A stretch of 46,930 bases of DNA from Clostridia bacterium (GTDB lineage Bacteria; Bacillota; Clostridia; UMGS1883): assembly GCA_017505525.1 (NCBI GenBank), contig JAFVPB010000013.1, positions 1-46,930 on the forward strand, given 5' to 3'. A model generated the notes under the pieces. It ran no database searches and had not been told where the DNA came from. It worked only from the letters and a program-made list of their open reading frames with translations. Positions 1 through 8,907 of this stretch are shown here, piece by piece. A program made the translations under genes and the position numbers. The stretch's first letter is position 1. Every line of letters begins with the position of its first letter.

Positions 1-540
1 GAGGAAGAAATCCTGAATACTAAAATGCGGGTTCACGATGAAATGGGCAGATGCCTTATCGCTGCACAAAAGTATCTTAAAGAAGGAAATACTGACAGTA
101 TTCCCGCAAGCCTCGCAACATCGTGGCAAAGAGCTGTATCAATGATTAAATACAACAATGATACACCGGATGAAGATATGCTTTTACAAATTCGTAAAAC
201 CTGTGAGTTCGTAAAGCTTGATTTCATTAAAACCGGAGAACTGCCGAAATCGGAAAAGGTCGCCTATATTCTCACTTGTGCTGTTCGTGAATGTGTAACC
301 AATGCAGTTCGCTATGCTGAAGCGACAGAGCTTTATGCAGAATTTTCTGAAACTGAAACCGAAGCAAGTGTTACCTTAACCAATAACGGAAAGCTGCCTG
401 AAGGAGAGATTGCAGAAGGCGGCGGACTGTCATCGCTCCGAAAACGAGTTGAGCGTGCAGGCGGACAGATGATTGTAGAATCACTTCCGGTATTCAGATT
501 AACCGTTACAGTACCCAAAGGAAAGGAGGACATAATGTGA
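1..540 (+). CDS. Sensor histidine kinase, C-terminal part (partial)
   Basis: This is the C-terminal part of a sensor histidine kinase; its sensor region and start lie left of the window, and the frame is open from base 1. The autophosphorylation motif R-V-H-D-E-M-G is at bases 28-48 (His codon 34-36), as in HisKA_3/HPK7-type kinases that partner LuxR-type regulators. A HATPase_c domain follows, with an N-box (ECVTNAVRYA, bases 289-318) and a glycine-rich G-box near the end (AEGGGLSSLRKR). The gene overlaps the next one by four bases, so kinase and regulator are translationally coupled. The signal cannot be inferred because the sensor is missing. Confidence 0.9.
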   Translation, partial: EEEILNTKMRVHDEMGRCLIAAQKYLKEGNTDSIPASLATSWQRAVSMIKYNNDTPDEDMLLQIRKTCEFVKLDFIKTGELPKSEKVAYILTCAVRECVTNAVRYAEATELYAEFSETETEASVTLTNNGKLPEGEIAEGGGLSSLRKRVERAGGQMIVESLPVFRLTVTVPKGKEDIM

Positions 541-1187
541 ACAAAGTATTGATTGTAGAAGATCAGAAAATGGCACAGGAAAATATGGAAGCCATCATAG
601 ATTCCAGTGAGAATTACAGTCTTTCCGGCATAATTCCAAATGCCGCGGATGCAGAGCTGTTTTGTATGCGTGAAAAAATTGACCTTATATTGATGGATGT
701 TTGCACAATGCGTGACGAAAGCGGTATTGAAGCTACTGCTATTATCAAAAAGAAGTTCCCGAAGATTAAAATTGTCATTGTAACTTCTATGGCAGAACAT
801 ACATTTATTGAAAAGGCAAAAAAAGCAAGGGCTGATAGCTTTTGGTATAAGGATGCAAGCCACGGCGATCTGCTCTCTGTTATGGATAGAACTATGGAGG
901 GTGAGCATATATTCCCTGATAAAACTCCGGAAGTTAAGCTGGGGCTTTCCACAAGCTATGAGCTTACGGATTCTGAGCTGAATGTCCTTCGTGCTATTAT
1001 GCAAAGTACAAGCGATGAGGATGCAGCAGAAATGCTTGGTTGCAGTAAAGCCAATGTTCGCTGGCATATCGGCAAAATTTTGGATAAGACAGGCTATCGT
1101 ACACGAATGGAGCTTTTAATTGCAGTTGCACAGAAAAACCTTATTATTGTTTCGCCTGATAAGGCGTTGGATGAAGATAATTACTAA
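537..1187 (+). CDS. LuxR/NarL-family response regulator
   Basis: This 216-residue response regulator is the likely partner of the kinase encoded just upstream. The receiver domain fills about residues 1-120, with the acidic pair E8-D9, phospho-acceptor D54 (ILMDV), T83 and K105 all in place. A LuxR-type helix-turn-helix covers about residues 142-205. The start is GTG at 537, preceded by AAAGGAGG at a good distance; the ATG two bases earlier runs straight into a stop. Phosphorylation by the kinase should switch on DNA binding. The target is unknown; the lipoprotein just downstream and the long operon from 2153 are the obvious candidates. Confidence 0.93.
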   Translation: MNKVLIVEDQKMAQENMEAIIDSSENYSLSGIIPNAADAELFCMREKIDLILMDVCTMRDESGIEATAIIKKKFPKIKIVIVTSMAEHTFIEKAKKARADSFWYKDASHGDLLSVMDRTMEGEHIFPDKTPEVKLGLSTSYELTDSELNVLRAIMQSTSDEDAAEMLGCSKANVRWHIGKILDKTGYRTRMELLIAVAQKNLIIVSPDKALDEDNY

Positions 1188-1206
1188 GTATTATTTCGGA
1201 GGGATT

Positions 1207-1971
1207 ATGAAAAAATATTTTATTTCCCTTATGTTTCTTTTGATTTTATCTGTGTTTTCCGGTTGTGATTATTATGACGATGTTGATATTAACATTAAAC
1301 TGACCGAACCCGATTCGCTTGGTCTTGTTGAATATAACGCCGGAGTCAGCACGAAAGAAAATGCCGCAAGACTTAATTTATTAAGATATGAGCTTGATGT
1401 GATTGATGACGGTCAGATAAAAATTACATTTCCTGAAAAAATTAAAGATGATTCAGGAACGGAATTTGCTATCGACTCGTTTGGCGGAGCGATCGGACCT
1501 AACGCACCCTTGCAGAAATTTGATTTAATAATCAATGTTCAGGAAAAGGCAAATACAGACAATCCGATAACGCTTACAATCGATGCAGGCTCGTTGCCCT
1601 TAAATACGAGTAATTGGAATGATATACAGATTTCTTATCTTACAGATGATACAGTAACCGTAATTCCTTTGGAAGAGCTTGTTTTCGTTGGGGATGAGCC
1701 CTTTGTTTATTCTTTGTATTTGAAGGAAAAAGACAAAAGTGGCTCAACATCGGATGCCACAAACTCCGACAAATGGTACGAAATCCCCGAAACACAATGC
1801 ACAGGCGGAGAAAAAGTAATTGTCAAAGTCAAGCATCCCGGTGAAAACACCAAAAGAAGCTTAAATATGGGAAACAAGCCTTTAGAACCCGTAACAGTTA
1901 AAAGTGAGTATGCTCAATATGAGTTCATTATGCCGTATCATAATGTTTCACTCACTATTGTAGATAAATAA
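1207..1971 (+). CDS. Putative lipoprotein
   Basis: The 254-residue product begins with a short positive N-terminus, a hydrophobic stretch and a lipobox (LSVFSGC), so it should be lipidated and anchored outside the cytoplasmic membrane. I recognise no domain. The mature part looks beta-rich and ends in a segment (KVKHPGENTKRS, then YEFIMPYHNVSLTIV) resembling the repeat-like all-beta endings of secreted Clostridia proteins. The start is ATG 1207 after CGGAGGG. An upstream in-frame ATG at 1120 lies inside the regulator gene and lacks a ribosome site. The gene follows the two-component pair by 19 bases and is closed by a terminator, so the three genes form one unit; the lipoprotein may be a signal input or an output of the kinase. 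Confidence 0.75.
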   Translation: MKKYFISLMFLLILSVFSGCDYYDDVDINIKLTEPDSLGLVEYNAGVSTKENAARLNLLRYELDVIDDGQIKITFPEKIKDDSGTEFAIDSFGGAIGPNAPLQKFDLIINVQEKANTDNPITLTIDAGSLPLNTSNWNDIQISYLTDDTVTVIPLEELVFVGDEPFVYSLYLKEKDKSGSTSDATNSDKWYEIPETQCTGGEKVIVKVKHPGENTKRSLNMGNKPLEPVTVKSEYAQYEFIMPYHNVSLTIVDK

Positions 1972-1985
1972 AACTAAACTCTTAT

Positions 1986-2020
1986 GACCGTTTACCGATT
2001 TTGGTAGACGGTCTTTTTTT
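1986..2020 (+). terminator. Rho-independent terminator after the two-component/lipoprotein unit
   Basis: The arms GACCGT-t-TACC and GGTA-g-ACGGTC pair around a short loop (1986-2013) and are followed by seven T. It lies 15 bases after the lipoprotein stop and separates this unit from the long operon that begins at 2153. Confidence 0.88.
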
Positions 2021-2099
2021 GAAAAAATTTTCAAGAAATTTTCGAATACTATTACTTGTGCTAGTGACTTATTCTGAAAAAAATCTTAAAATTATATAC

Positions 2100-2119
2100 G
2101 GGTAAGGGAATTTATACCC
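2100..2119. promoter_or_regulatory. Inverted repeat upstream of the long operon
   Basis: GGGTA (2100-2104) and TACCC (2115-2119) form an inverted repeat 33 bases before the first start codon of the long operon, next to an AT-rich TTATATA stretch that could be a -10 region. Two direct AAATTTTC copies lie at about 2026-2043. These are plausible operator or leader elements for the LuxR-type regulator at 537-1187, but no binding site of that regulator is known. I found no clear -35 box. Confidence 0.3.
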
Positions 2120-2152
2120 ATCTATTATTCTCTTATGAAAGAAGGTGACGCT

Positions 2153-2536
2153 ATGAGACGGATTGTAATCAATATGCAAAATTCATTGTTCTGTAACGCT
2201 ATTTCCGAAACGCTTAAGAACTCCGGAAATGAATTTGATACATATACGGTTGATTCCCCCGACAAAGTAATCGACGACTGCAAATGGATTGAACCGTATG
2301 CACTTTTGATGGAAGTTACAGGATATGTCCCCTGGAGACTGTGCGAAAGAATGAAAATCCGAGATGCCGTAAAAGCACAGCACCCTGAATGCAAGATCGT
2401 TCTCATTGTAGATGAAAAAGCGGAAAAAGAGGTTGCACAAAAGGTAAAGACGGCAAAAAAAGAAGGCGTCATAGATCAGTTTATTTACGGCTCAATCTCT
2501 GCAACCTATCTTGCAGACATTGTAGATAGCTTGTGA
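2153..2536 (+). CDS. Stand-alone degenerate receiver-domain protein
   Basis: The 127-residue product has the size and hydrophobic pattern of a single response-regulator receiver domain with no output domain. Aligned by eye with the regulator at 537, the strand that carries D54 (LILMDV) reads ALLMEV here, giving Glu54. The acidic pair E8-D9 is Q9-N10, and the conserved Lys region (WYKDAS) reads IYGSIS. It therefore should not be phosphorylated; Glu at that position often mimics the phosphorylated state. The start is ATG 2153 after GAAGGTGA; the in-frame ATG at 2135 has no ribosome site. It is the first gene of the long operon, so it may regulate the system by protein contact. Confidence 0.65.
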   Translation: MRRIVINMQNSLFCNAISETLKNSGNEFDTYTVDSPDKVIDDCKWIEPYALLMEVTGYVPWRLCERMKIRDAVKAQHPECKIVLIVDEKAEKEVAQKVKTAKKEGVIDQFIYGSISATYLADIVDSL

Positions 2537-2601
2537 GTGTTAGTGTAATAAAATGCTATCAAAATTCAAATCCACATATTCGAATAAAGGAGGTAAACTT
2601 T

Positions 2602-3681
2602 ATGGACACAATCAACAGCTACAAATGCCCATGTTGCGGTGCTCCACTCGTATTTTCAGGTAACGAGCTGCACTGCGACTCCTGCGACAACACATTCCCG
2701 GTTGAGACGATGCAGCAAATGAATGAAGGAATGGAAGCCGCAGGCGGTGAATCCAAGTACGATTGGGAACATTACGAACCAAGAAGCTACGAGGACACAA
2801 GCGAGATAAATCTTGCAAATTACTCCTGTCCATCCTGCGGAGCGCAAATTTCAGGCGACGACACATTGGGTTCAACGGTTTGTCCTTACTGCGGACAGTC
2901 AACCATTGTGAAAGGTCAGTTTGAAGGAACACTCAGACCTGACTACATCATTCCATTCAAGGTTGACAAGAAAGCGGCTATGGCAGCATTTGAAGGAGAT
3001 TTCAAAAATGCACCGTTCTTGCCTGATGAATTTAAGAGCAAAAAGAAAATCGAAGAAATGGCAGGCGTTTATGTTCCGTTTTGGATGTTCGACTGCGACT
3101 GCAATGCGGCAATTACATACAATGCAGAACGTATTACAAAATGGAGCGATTCAAACTATAATTACACAAAAACCGATTACTTTAAGTTATTCAGAGCCGG
3201 AAGCGTTGGCTTTGCAAATATTCCGGTTGACGGCTCAAAAAAAGCAGACGACACTTATATGGAAGCTGTTGAGCCTTATAATTACGAAGATGCGGTTGAT
3301 TTTAACGGTGCTTACCTCTCAGGCTATCTTGCAGATAAGTATGATGTATCTGCCGAGGAAAGCATTGTGAGAGCAAATGAGAGAGTTCAGAACTCAACGG
3401 TTGCCGCTTTCAATGATACAACGGGTACATATATGGCGGTTTACCCCGAATACACGAACATAAACTTTGAAAACGGTAAAATCAGATATTCACTCCTTCC
3501 TGTATGGATGCTGAACATTAAATACCTTGATAAGATGTATCAGTTCGCAATCAACGGTCAGACCGGTAAGGTAGTCGGCGAATATCCGGTAGACAAAGGT
3601 AAAAAGTGGAAGTATTTCGCCAAAATTGCAGGTATATGCTACGCTGTGGCAGCAGTTGTCGGCTACTTCCTGCTCGGTTAA
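2602..3681 (+). CDS. TFIIB-type zinc-ribbon membrane protein (YdjG-like)
   Basis: The 359-residue protein opens with a zinc ribbon (CPCCGAP, then CDSCDNTF) and has a second one at about residues 75-105 (CPSCGAQ, CPYCGQS). A long conserved region follows (IIPFKVDKKAA, then YVPFWMFD) and a single C-terminal membrane helix (about 338-358). This is the layout of clostridial TFIIB-type zinc-ribbon proteins and, from memory, of B. subtilis YdjG, which is encoded with PspA, YdjH and YdjI and acts in membrane-stress resistance. The start is ATG 2602 after AAAGGAGG. The next gene, 12 bases on, is a TPM-domain protein like YdjH, which supports the assignment. Its biochemical role is unknown. Confidence 0.82.
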   Translation: MDTINSYKCPCCGAPLVFSGNELHCDSCDNTFPVETMQQMNEGMEAAGGESKYDWEHYEPRSYEDTSEINLANYSCPSCGAQISGDDTLGSTVCPYCGQSTIVKGQFEGTLRPDYIIPFKVDKKAAMAAFEGDFKNAPFLPDEFKSKKKIEEMAGVYVPFWMFDCDCNAAITYNAERITKWSDSNYNYTKTDYFKLFRAGSVGFANIPVDGSKKADDTYMEAVEPYNYEDAVDFNGAYLSGYLADKYDVSAEESIVRANERVQNSTVAAFNDTTGTYMAVYPEYTNINFENGKIRYSLLPVWMLNIKYLDKMYQFAINGQTGKVVGEYPVDKGKKWKYFAKIAGICYAVAAVVGYFLLG

Positions 3682-3693
3682 GGGGGTGATGAT

Positions 3694-4476
3694 ATGAAAA
3701 AAGTAATTTCATTGTTATTTGTAAGTTTAATCTGCATAACCCTTATTCTTCCCTGTTATGCGGCTGAATTTGAAAATCCACCGATTGTAGATACGGCGGA
3801 GATTTTAAGTGAAAGCCAGCTTGAAGAATTAACCGAAAAAGCCGAAGAGGTTCGTCAGAAATATAATTTCGAGGTTGCAATCGTAACTGAAACCGAAATG
3901 TCCGGCTATGATGCAATGGCAACAGCTGATGATATTTATGATTACGAAGGATACGGTGCAGGCGAAAATGATGATGGCATCCTCCTTTATATTTCGGAAA
4001 TTCCGAGAGAATATTGGATTACCACTCACGCATACGGGCTGACAGTTTTCAACGATAACGGCATCGCTTATATGAAAAAGCAGATTCTTCCTCATCTTGA
4101 AGATAACAACTATTATCTTGCAATGGAAGCCTTTATCGAAAATGCCGATGAGCTTTTAGAAATGGCAGAAAACGGTGAGCCGTTTAACAAAAAGCAGTAT
4201 GATACAAAAACCTTACTAATTATAATTGGTTGTTTAATACTTGTTCCTCTTATCATCGCATGGTTTATGATGAACGGAAAGCTTGCAAAGATGAAAACGG
4301 CAGTAGAAAACGACTACGCAGCAAACTATGTAAAGCCCGGCAGTAAACGACTTGATGTATCAAGAGATATTTTCCTTTACAGTCGAGTAACAAAAACGGA
4401 AAAACCAAAGAACAATTCAGGCAGCCATAGGTCATCGTCGGGCAGAACCCACGGTGGCGGCGGCGGAAGTTACTAA
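3694..4476 (+). CDS. TPM-domain membrane protein (YgcG/YdjH-like)
   Basis: The 260-residue product has a signal peptide (about 1-23), a TPM domain at about 28-155 (PPIVDTAEILS at its start, then DDGILLYIS and YWITTHAYG), one membrane helix at about 174-192 (LLIIIGCLILVPLIIAWF) and a glycine-rich tail ending GGGGGSY, typical of YgcG-family proteins. The TPM domain should face outside. Family members occur with PspA-like and SPFH membrane-stress proteins. The gene sits 12 bases after the YdjG-like gene, has an AAGGGGGTGAT ribosome site and is followed 19 bases later by an SLH surface protein. In Bacillus the order is ydjG-ydjH-ydjI; here the ydjI-like gene lies about 6 kb further on. Confidence 0.88.
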   Translation: MKKVISLLFVSLICITLILPCYAAEFENPPIVDTAEILSESQLEELTEKAEEVRQKYNFEVAIVTETEMSGYDAMATADDIYDYEGYGAGENDDGILLYISEIPREYWITTHAYGLTVFNDNGIAYMKKQILPHLEDNNYYLAMEAFIENADELLEMAENGEPFNKKQYDTKTLLIIIGCLILVPLIIAWFMMNGKLAKMKTAVENDYAANYVKPGSKRLDVSRDIFLYSRVTKTEKPKNNSGSHRSSSGRTHGGGGGSY

Positions 4477-4495
4477 GTAAAAGGAGGTTTTTGAA

Positions 4496-6724
4496 ATGAA
4501 AAGAATTTTATCACTATTACTGGCACTTACAATGTGCATCAGTATGACGGCAACAGTTTTTGCCGCAGAAATGAAATTCACAGATGTGAAGACAAGCGAT
4601 TGGTTCTATAATGATGTGAAAAGTGCAGTTGAAATGGGACTTATAAATGGTAAATCTACCACAACATATGCACCGAACGATAACCTTACCTATGCAGAAG
4701 CAATCAAGCTTGCAGCTTGTATGAATCAGCTCTACAATGAAGGTGCAATATCTCTTGCGAGCGGAAACCCCTGGTATAAGCCTTATGTGGACTACTGCAT
4801 AGACGAGGAAATCATTGATAAAGAGTATAACTACGAAGACTTTGCAACAAGAGCAGGTTATATGGGAATCTTTGCAAAGGCACTTCCAGATGAAGGCTTA
4901 GAGGCTGTTAACAATGTTCCCGACAACTCTATCCCCGATGTTCCGTCATCCCGTGCATATGCTGCAGGTGTTTACAAGCTTTACAGAGCGGGCATACTTC
5001 AGGGTGTTGACGATGCTCACAACTGCAATCCTTTAGCTAATATCACAAGAGCAGAGGTTGCGGCAATCCTTACCCGTATGATGAACGAATCAAAAAGAAT
5101 CAAATTCAGCATGGGAGCTGATTCGGGTTCAGGCTCAGGTTCTGGCTCGGGCTCCGGTTCAGGATCTGGTGAATCAACAACTCCCGAGACAGAACCCCTT
5201 ACCATAAAAACTCAGCCTGCAGGCTCAACTGTTGAGCTTGGTGCAAAAGCAGAAACAAGCATCAAAGCTGCAGGAGGCAAAAAGCCGTATAAATATCAGT
5301 GGCAAATCTTGGCAGTAGCTCCCGGCGGAGTTGAAACATGGTTTAACATTTCGGATAACCCCAATTTCTCCGGTGAAACATCAGACACACTCTATAGCGG
5401 TATAACAACTGCAGGCGAAAAGAAAGTTCGCTGTCTCGTTACAGATGCAAATGGCGATAAAGTCATCTCCAAAGAAGCTACACTTGTATTTACTGAGGAA
5501 GAAGTTCCTTTGACGATCAGTGTTTCAGAAAAAGACCTGACTGTTGAAGCGGGCAGCTCTGCCACACTCACAGTCAAGGGAGAAGGCGGAAAAGCTCCTT
5601 ATACCTATCAGTGGGAAATAGCAACAACAGACGGTAAATGGACAGAAATTTCAGACAATCCTTTCTTTAGCGGAGCAACAAATTCTTCAATGAAAGTTGC
5701 ATTGACCGAAGAAACCACCGAAAAATTCCGTTGTGTAATAACAGATGCAAAGGGCAAAGAAGCCATCAGCGAAGAAATAACCTTGAATGTAAAAGAAATT
5801 CCGGCTCAGCCTCTTTCGATTACTGCTCAGCCTGCTAACATAACAGATGCTGCTCTTGGTGATTATGTAAGCTTCACATTTTCGGTATCCGGCGGAAAAG
5901 CACCCATCAAATATCAGTGGCAACAAAAAATTTCAAGTGCTTCCGATTTTAAAAATCTTACAGCCGAGTCCACAGGCACAATGGCAAATGAAGGCTTTGA
6001 TACAAGCACTCTTACCGTGAAAGTAACAAATGTTGGTTCAGACAGATATCAGTACCGTTGCATAGTTACCGATGCAGATGGTAATTCGGTAACCACAAAC
6101 GCTGCCTCATATAAGATCGGAAGTACTGTGAAAGCCCTTGCGGTAAAGACTCAGCCAACCGCAATAGAAATCGCAGTTGGTGAATCCGGAACCCTTTCTG
6201 TTGAGGCAGAAGGTGGCAGTGCACCGTACACATATCAGTGGCAGTTAAGTGCCGGAGGAACCACATATCAGAATGTCGGCGATAATGCGTACATAAGCGG
6301 TGTAAAGACAAACACAATTACACTTCAGGAAAGCAAACCCCTGCGGGCATATTTCCGTTGCGTAATTACCGACGCGAACGGAGACACGGTTACAAGTCAG
6401 GGAGTAACGGTAACCGTTGTCGAGGCAGTAGTACCTCTTCAGATTAAAACAAACCCCACCGGTGGTACCGGAAAGGTAGCATTTAATGCTAAACTTACTG
6501 CGGAAGCAACCGGCGGAAAGACACCCTATACCTATCAGTGGCAGACCAAAATCGGCACAAGATGGGAAAACATTTCTGACAATGCCATGCTCAGTGGCAC
6601 ACAGAGCAAGACTTTAACTTTTAAACCGTTAAGTACAGGTACCGTTGAATTCCGTTGCGTTATAACCGATGCAAATGGAAACTCGGTTACAAGTAAACCC
6701 GCGACGGTAGTTGTTGTAAACTAA
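4496..6724 (+). CDS. SLH-domain surface protein with five Ig-like repeats
   Basis: This 742-residue secreted protein has a signal peptide (about 1-23) and SLH segments in the first 200 residues (KFTDVKTSDWFYNDVKSAVE; FEDAIKLAA-like repeats follow), which bind secondary cell-wall polymers. A Gly-Ser linker of about eight GS units follows (about 208-224). Five tandem beta-sandwich repeats of about 95-100 residues come next, each starting like PLTIKTQP and containing GGKAPYTYQWQ and FRCVITDANG. SLH at the N-terminus with repeats outward suggests a wall-anchored stalk or adhesin. It lies in the long operon between the TPM protein and a zinc-finger protein, with AAAGGAGG upstream. Ligand unknown. 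Confidence 0.87.
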   Translation: MKRILSLLLALTMCISMTATVFAAEMKFTDVKTSDWFYNDVKSAVEMGLINGKSTTTYAPNDNLTYAEAIKLAACMNQLYNEGAISLASGNPWYKPYVDYCIDEEIIDKEYNYEDFATRAGYMGIFAKALPDEGLEAVNNVPDNSIPDVPSSRAYAAGVYKLYRAGILQGVDDAHNCNPLANITRAEVAAILTRMMNESKRIKFSMGADSGSGSGSGSGSGSGSGESTTPETEPLTIKTQPAGSTVELGAKAETSIKAAGGKKPYKYQWQILAVAPGGVETWFNISDNPNFSGETSDTLYSGITTAGEKKVRCLVTDANGDKVISKEATLVFTEEEVPLTISVSEKDLTVEAGSSATLTVKGEGGKAPYTYQWEIATTDGKWTEISDNPFFSGATNSSMKVALTEETTEKFRCVITDAKGKEAISEEITLNVKEIPAQPLSITAQPANITDAALGDYVSFTFSVSGGKAPIKYQWQQKISSASDFKNLTAESTGTMANEGFDTSTLTVKVTNVGSDRYQYRCIVTDADGNSVTTNAASYKIGSTVKALAVKTQPTAIEIAVGESGTLSVEAEGGSAPYTYQWQLSAGGTTYQNVGDNAYISGVKTNTITLQESKPLRAYFRCVITDANGDTVTSQGVTVTVVEAVVPLQIKTNPTGGTGKVAFNAKLTAEATGGKTPYTYQWQTKIGTRWENISDNAMLSGTQSKTLTFKPLSTGTVEFRCVITDANGNSVTSKPATVVVVN

Positions 6725-6753
6725 ATATAGTCAGATTTTAGGAGGATTTGATT

Positions 6754-7644
6754 ATGGGATTTTTCGATTTTTTTAAAAATATGTTTAAAAAGCAGACTTG
6801 TGCATTTTGCGGCGGCGAATGCGGCGTTATGAGCAGAACTAAAATCAAGGGCGATGAATACATCTGCTCCACCTGCGATGATATGTGCTCACGTTTTATC
6901 CGCAAAGGCAGATTTACAAAAGATGAACTCCTCGGTCACATGGAATATATGAAACGCTGCGACAGAATTTATAAAGAAGTTATAGAGCCGAATGACAAGA
7001 GCACTATCAACGATATTCTTCCTCATCCTACAAAGGTAGAGGGTATTCACTTCTTCGATGATTACGGAATGTTCAGAATATGTCACGCATCCCGTGACAG
7101 AAAGCCTGAATATCCGGTTGAGCTTTTCCGTTACGACCAGGTGGCAGGCTATGAGCCTTATCTGGAAGAAAGAGAGGCATCCGAACCCGGAAAACCGATG
7201 GAATTCAGAGAATGCGGTCTTAAGCTTACATTAGTTGGCGGACTTGACGTTCCTAACGAAATCAGAAAAGGCGCTACAGGTCATCCGTACATCACCGATC
7301 CGATTAAAGTTCCGTATGCAAAGAGTGCTTACGATAAGGAAAATGCTATGCACGAATTAGAAAGAACAGTGATTCACTTTGACAATATCTTCGGTGTTCA
7401 CGACGATAGAACGGCATTGTTCAGCTTTGGAATGAGCAAAAAAGAAAAGCGTGACCTTATGGGTGCAGTCGGCTTTGCGAAAACTGCAATGGAAGCAGTC
7501 AAGGTTGCTAAAGCAGGCGGAGAAATGTCTGAAGAGCAGATTGCCCAAGTTCAGAAAAATATGGACGCAATAAACGATGCACAGACCGGTGGACTTTCTG
7601 TTTACACAAGACGTGCAGACGAAGCAGAGGCAAAAATAAAGTAA
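6754..7644 (+). CDS. DUF4428-type zinc-finger protein
   Basis: The 296-residue protein has an N-terminal four-cysteine finger at about residues 13-45 (CAFCGGECG, then CSTCDDMC) like that of DUF4428-family proteins, and no signal peptide, so it should be cytosolic. A middle region (about 88-220) has mixed alpha/beta character; the C-terminal 60 residues look helical (KEKRDLMGAVGFAKTAMEAV; QIAQVQKNMDAI). The start is ATG 6754 after AGGAGG; a TTG two codons earlier would leave no spacing. Function is unknown. A second DUF4428-like finger occurs in the same operon at 17398, so zinc-dependent protein contacts seem central to this system. Confidence 0.7.
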   Translation: MGFFDFFKNMFKKQTCAFCGGECGVMSRTKIKGDEYICSTCDDMCSRFIRKGRFTKDELLGHMEYMKRCDRIYKEVIEPNDKSTINDILPHPTKVEGIHFFDDYGMFRICHASRDRKPEYPVELFRYDQVAGYEPYLEEREASEPGKPMEFRECGLKLTLVGGLDVPNEIRKGATGHPYITDPIKVPYAKSAYDKENAMHELERTVIHFDNIFGVHDDRTALFSFGMSKKEKRDLMGAVGFAKTAMEAVKVAKAGGEMSEEQIAQVQKNMDAINDAQTGGLSVYTRRADEAEAKIK

Positions 7645-7674
7645 GTAAAAATCAAATTTAGGAGGATTTTCATT

Positions 7675-8898
7675 ATGAAAAAGCTATTATCAGTTATTTT
7701 AGCAGGTTTAATGGTTCTTTCACTCGCAGCTTGCGGCGGCGAAAAAACGAATAATAATGAAAACACCCAAAATCAGACTGAAGCTGCACAGTCGGGTGAT
7801 TTTGAAAAACTCAAGACGGAGTTTCAGAAAAAGACAGCAGAAGATCTTGTAAAAGAATGTTTCGCAGATAAAGCAAATCCTACAGCTCAAGAATTTGCAA
7901 AGCTTTATGAAAACTATGCATTTTTAGATGTAAACGAAGAATATGACTTTGATAGCCAAAATGTAATTGCCGATGCTGTTAAACTTATCAAAGATGGCGG
8001 TGCAAAGACTGTAAATGCAGCTAATCCCGAAGTAATAAGCTACCTTATCAACAGTAAGTATGACGGTGCAAGAGTATACGCGTACAGACAGCAGTCCAGC
8101 AACAATATTGACGCAAGTGCATCAATTTACGCTCCGCTTCTGGAAAAGGCACTTTCCGAAACAGAGCCTGCTGTGGTATACGGTGTGCTCAGAGGTCTTC
8201 CTCAGTCATACGGCAATAACGAAGCATTCTGGAACTTTGCCATTTCTCATGCAAAGAGCGAAGATGCCAATATCAGAAGAGCCGTTGCTATTGCTTTTGA
8301 CAGATTTGAACTTGAAAACAAAGATGCAGCCGTTGAAGCGGCTATTGCCCTGATGAATGATGCAGATAAGAGCGTTAAGCAACACGCTTTGAATTATGCA
8401 GGCAACATCGGTGATGACAGAGTCGTGGATACATACAGAGCTGTTCTTATGGACGAAGCACAGGCAAAAGATTATCACGGCAATGCACTTATGGGTCTTG
8501 TTAAGCTTTGGTATGGCTATCCCACACACAAGAATACATCTGAAGCAGGTTACAAACTGACAATGGAATACCTGACTATGGAAACAACAAATCCTGATAT
8601 TCCTTCCTGGAACGGCATGACTGCCTTTAAGATGAAAGGTGCACAGAAGTCATATGATGAATGGAGAGCTGCTGCAACATATTTTAATGAAAGAGAAGTT
8701 GTTGCTGCTATGCTGAAAATTGTAAGTGATGCAGAAGCTTCTAGGCTTGTTAAAACCAGTGCAATCGACATGATTGCCGCATGGGGTACAGTTGAGGATG
8801 CACAGGCAGCTAAAGCAGCGGTAGAAGCTTTACCGGATGACAACAAAGATAAAAGCAGTCTTATGAGCAAGTGTGATAGTGCGATAGCAAAATTCTAA
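7675..8898 (+). CDS. HEAT-repeat-like lipoprotein
   Basis: The 407-residue product has a lipoprotein signal (VLSLAACGG) and a low-complexity N/Q/E linker. From about residue 100 onward it has helical pairs typical of HEAT repeats (VISYLINSKYDGARVYAYRQ; DANIRRAVAIAFDRFE; DKSVKQHALNYAGNIGDDRVV; RLVKTSAIDMIAAWG). It is probably a membrane-anchored extracytoplasmic scaffold. It follows the zinc-finger gene by 30 bases with an AGGAGG ribosome site. No catalytic motif is visible. HEAT assignment is by pattern of repeated alpha-helical pairs with conserved Ala, Arg and Asp positions, not by profile search. Confidence 0.72.
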   Translation: MKKLLSVILAGLMVLSLAACGGEKTNNNENTQNQTEAAQSGDFEKLKTEFQKKTAEDLVKECFADKANPTAQEFAKLYENYAFLDVNEEYDFDSQNVIADAVKLIKDGGAKTVNAANPEVISYLINSKYDGARVYAYRQQSSNNIDASASIYAPLLEKALSETEPAVVYGVLRGLPQSYGNNEAFWNFAISHAKSEDANIRRAVAIAFDRFELENKDAAVEAAIALMNDADKSVKQHALNYAGNIGDDRVVDTYRAVLMDEAQAKDYHGNALMGLVKLWYGYPTHKNTSEAGYKLTMEYLTMETTNPDIPSWNGMTAFKMKGAQKSYDEWRAAATYFNEREVVAAMLKIVSDAEASRLVKTSAIDMIAAWGTVEDAQAAKAAVEALPDDNKDKSSLMSKCDSAIAKF

Positions 8899-8907
8899 AA
8901 CAAGCAT

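Noticed and set aside
333-1067. A 244-codon open frame on the - strand across the response regulator
   Set aside because: It is antisense to a kinase and regulator with intact motifs, has no ribosome site and its translation has no recognisable domain.
5017-5205. A - strand frame with repeated Glu-Pro
   Set aside because: It is the complement of the Gly-Ser linker codons of the SLH protein, not a gene.
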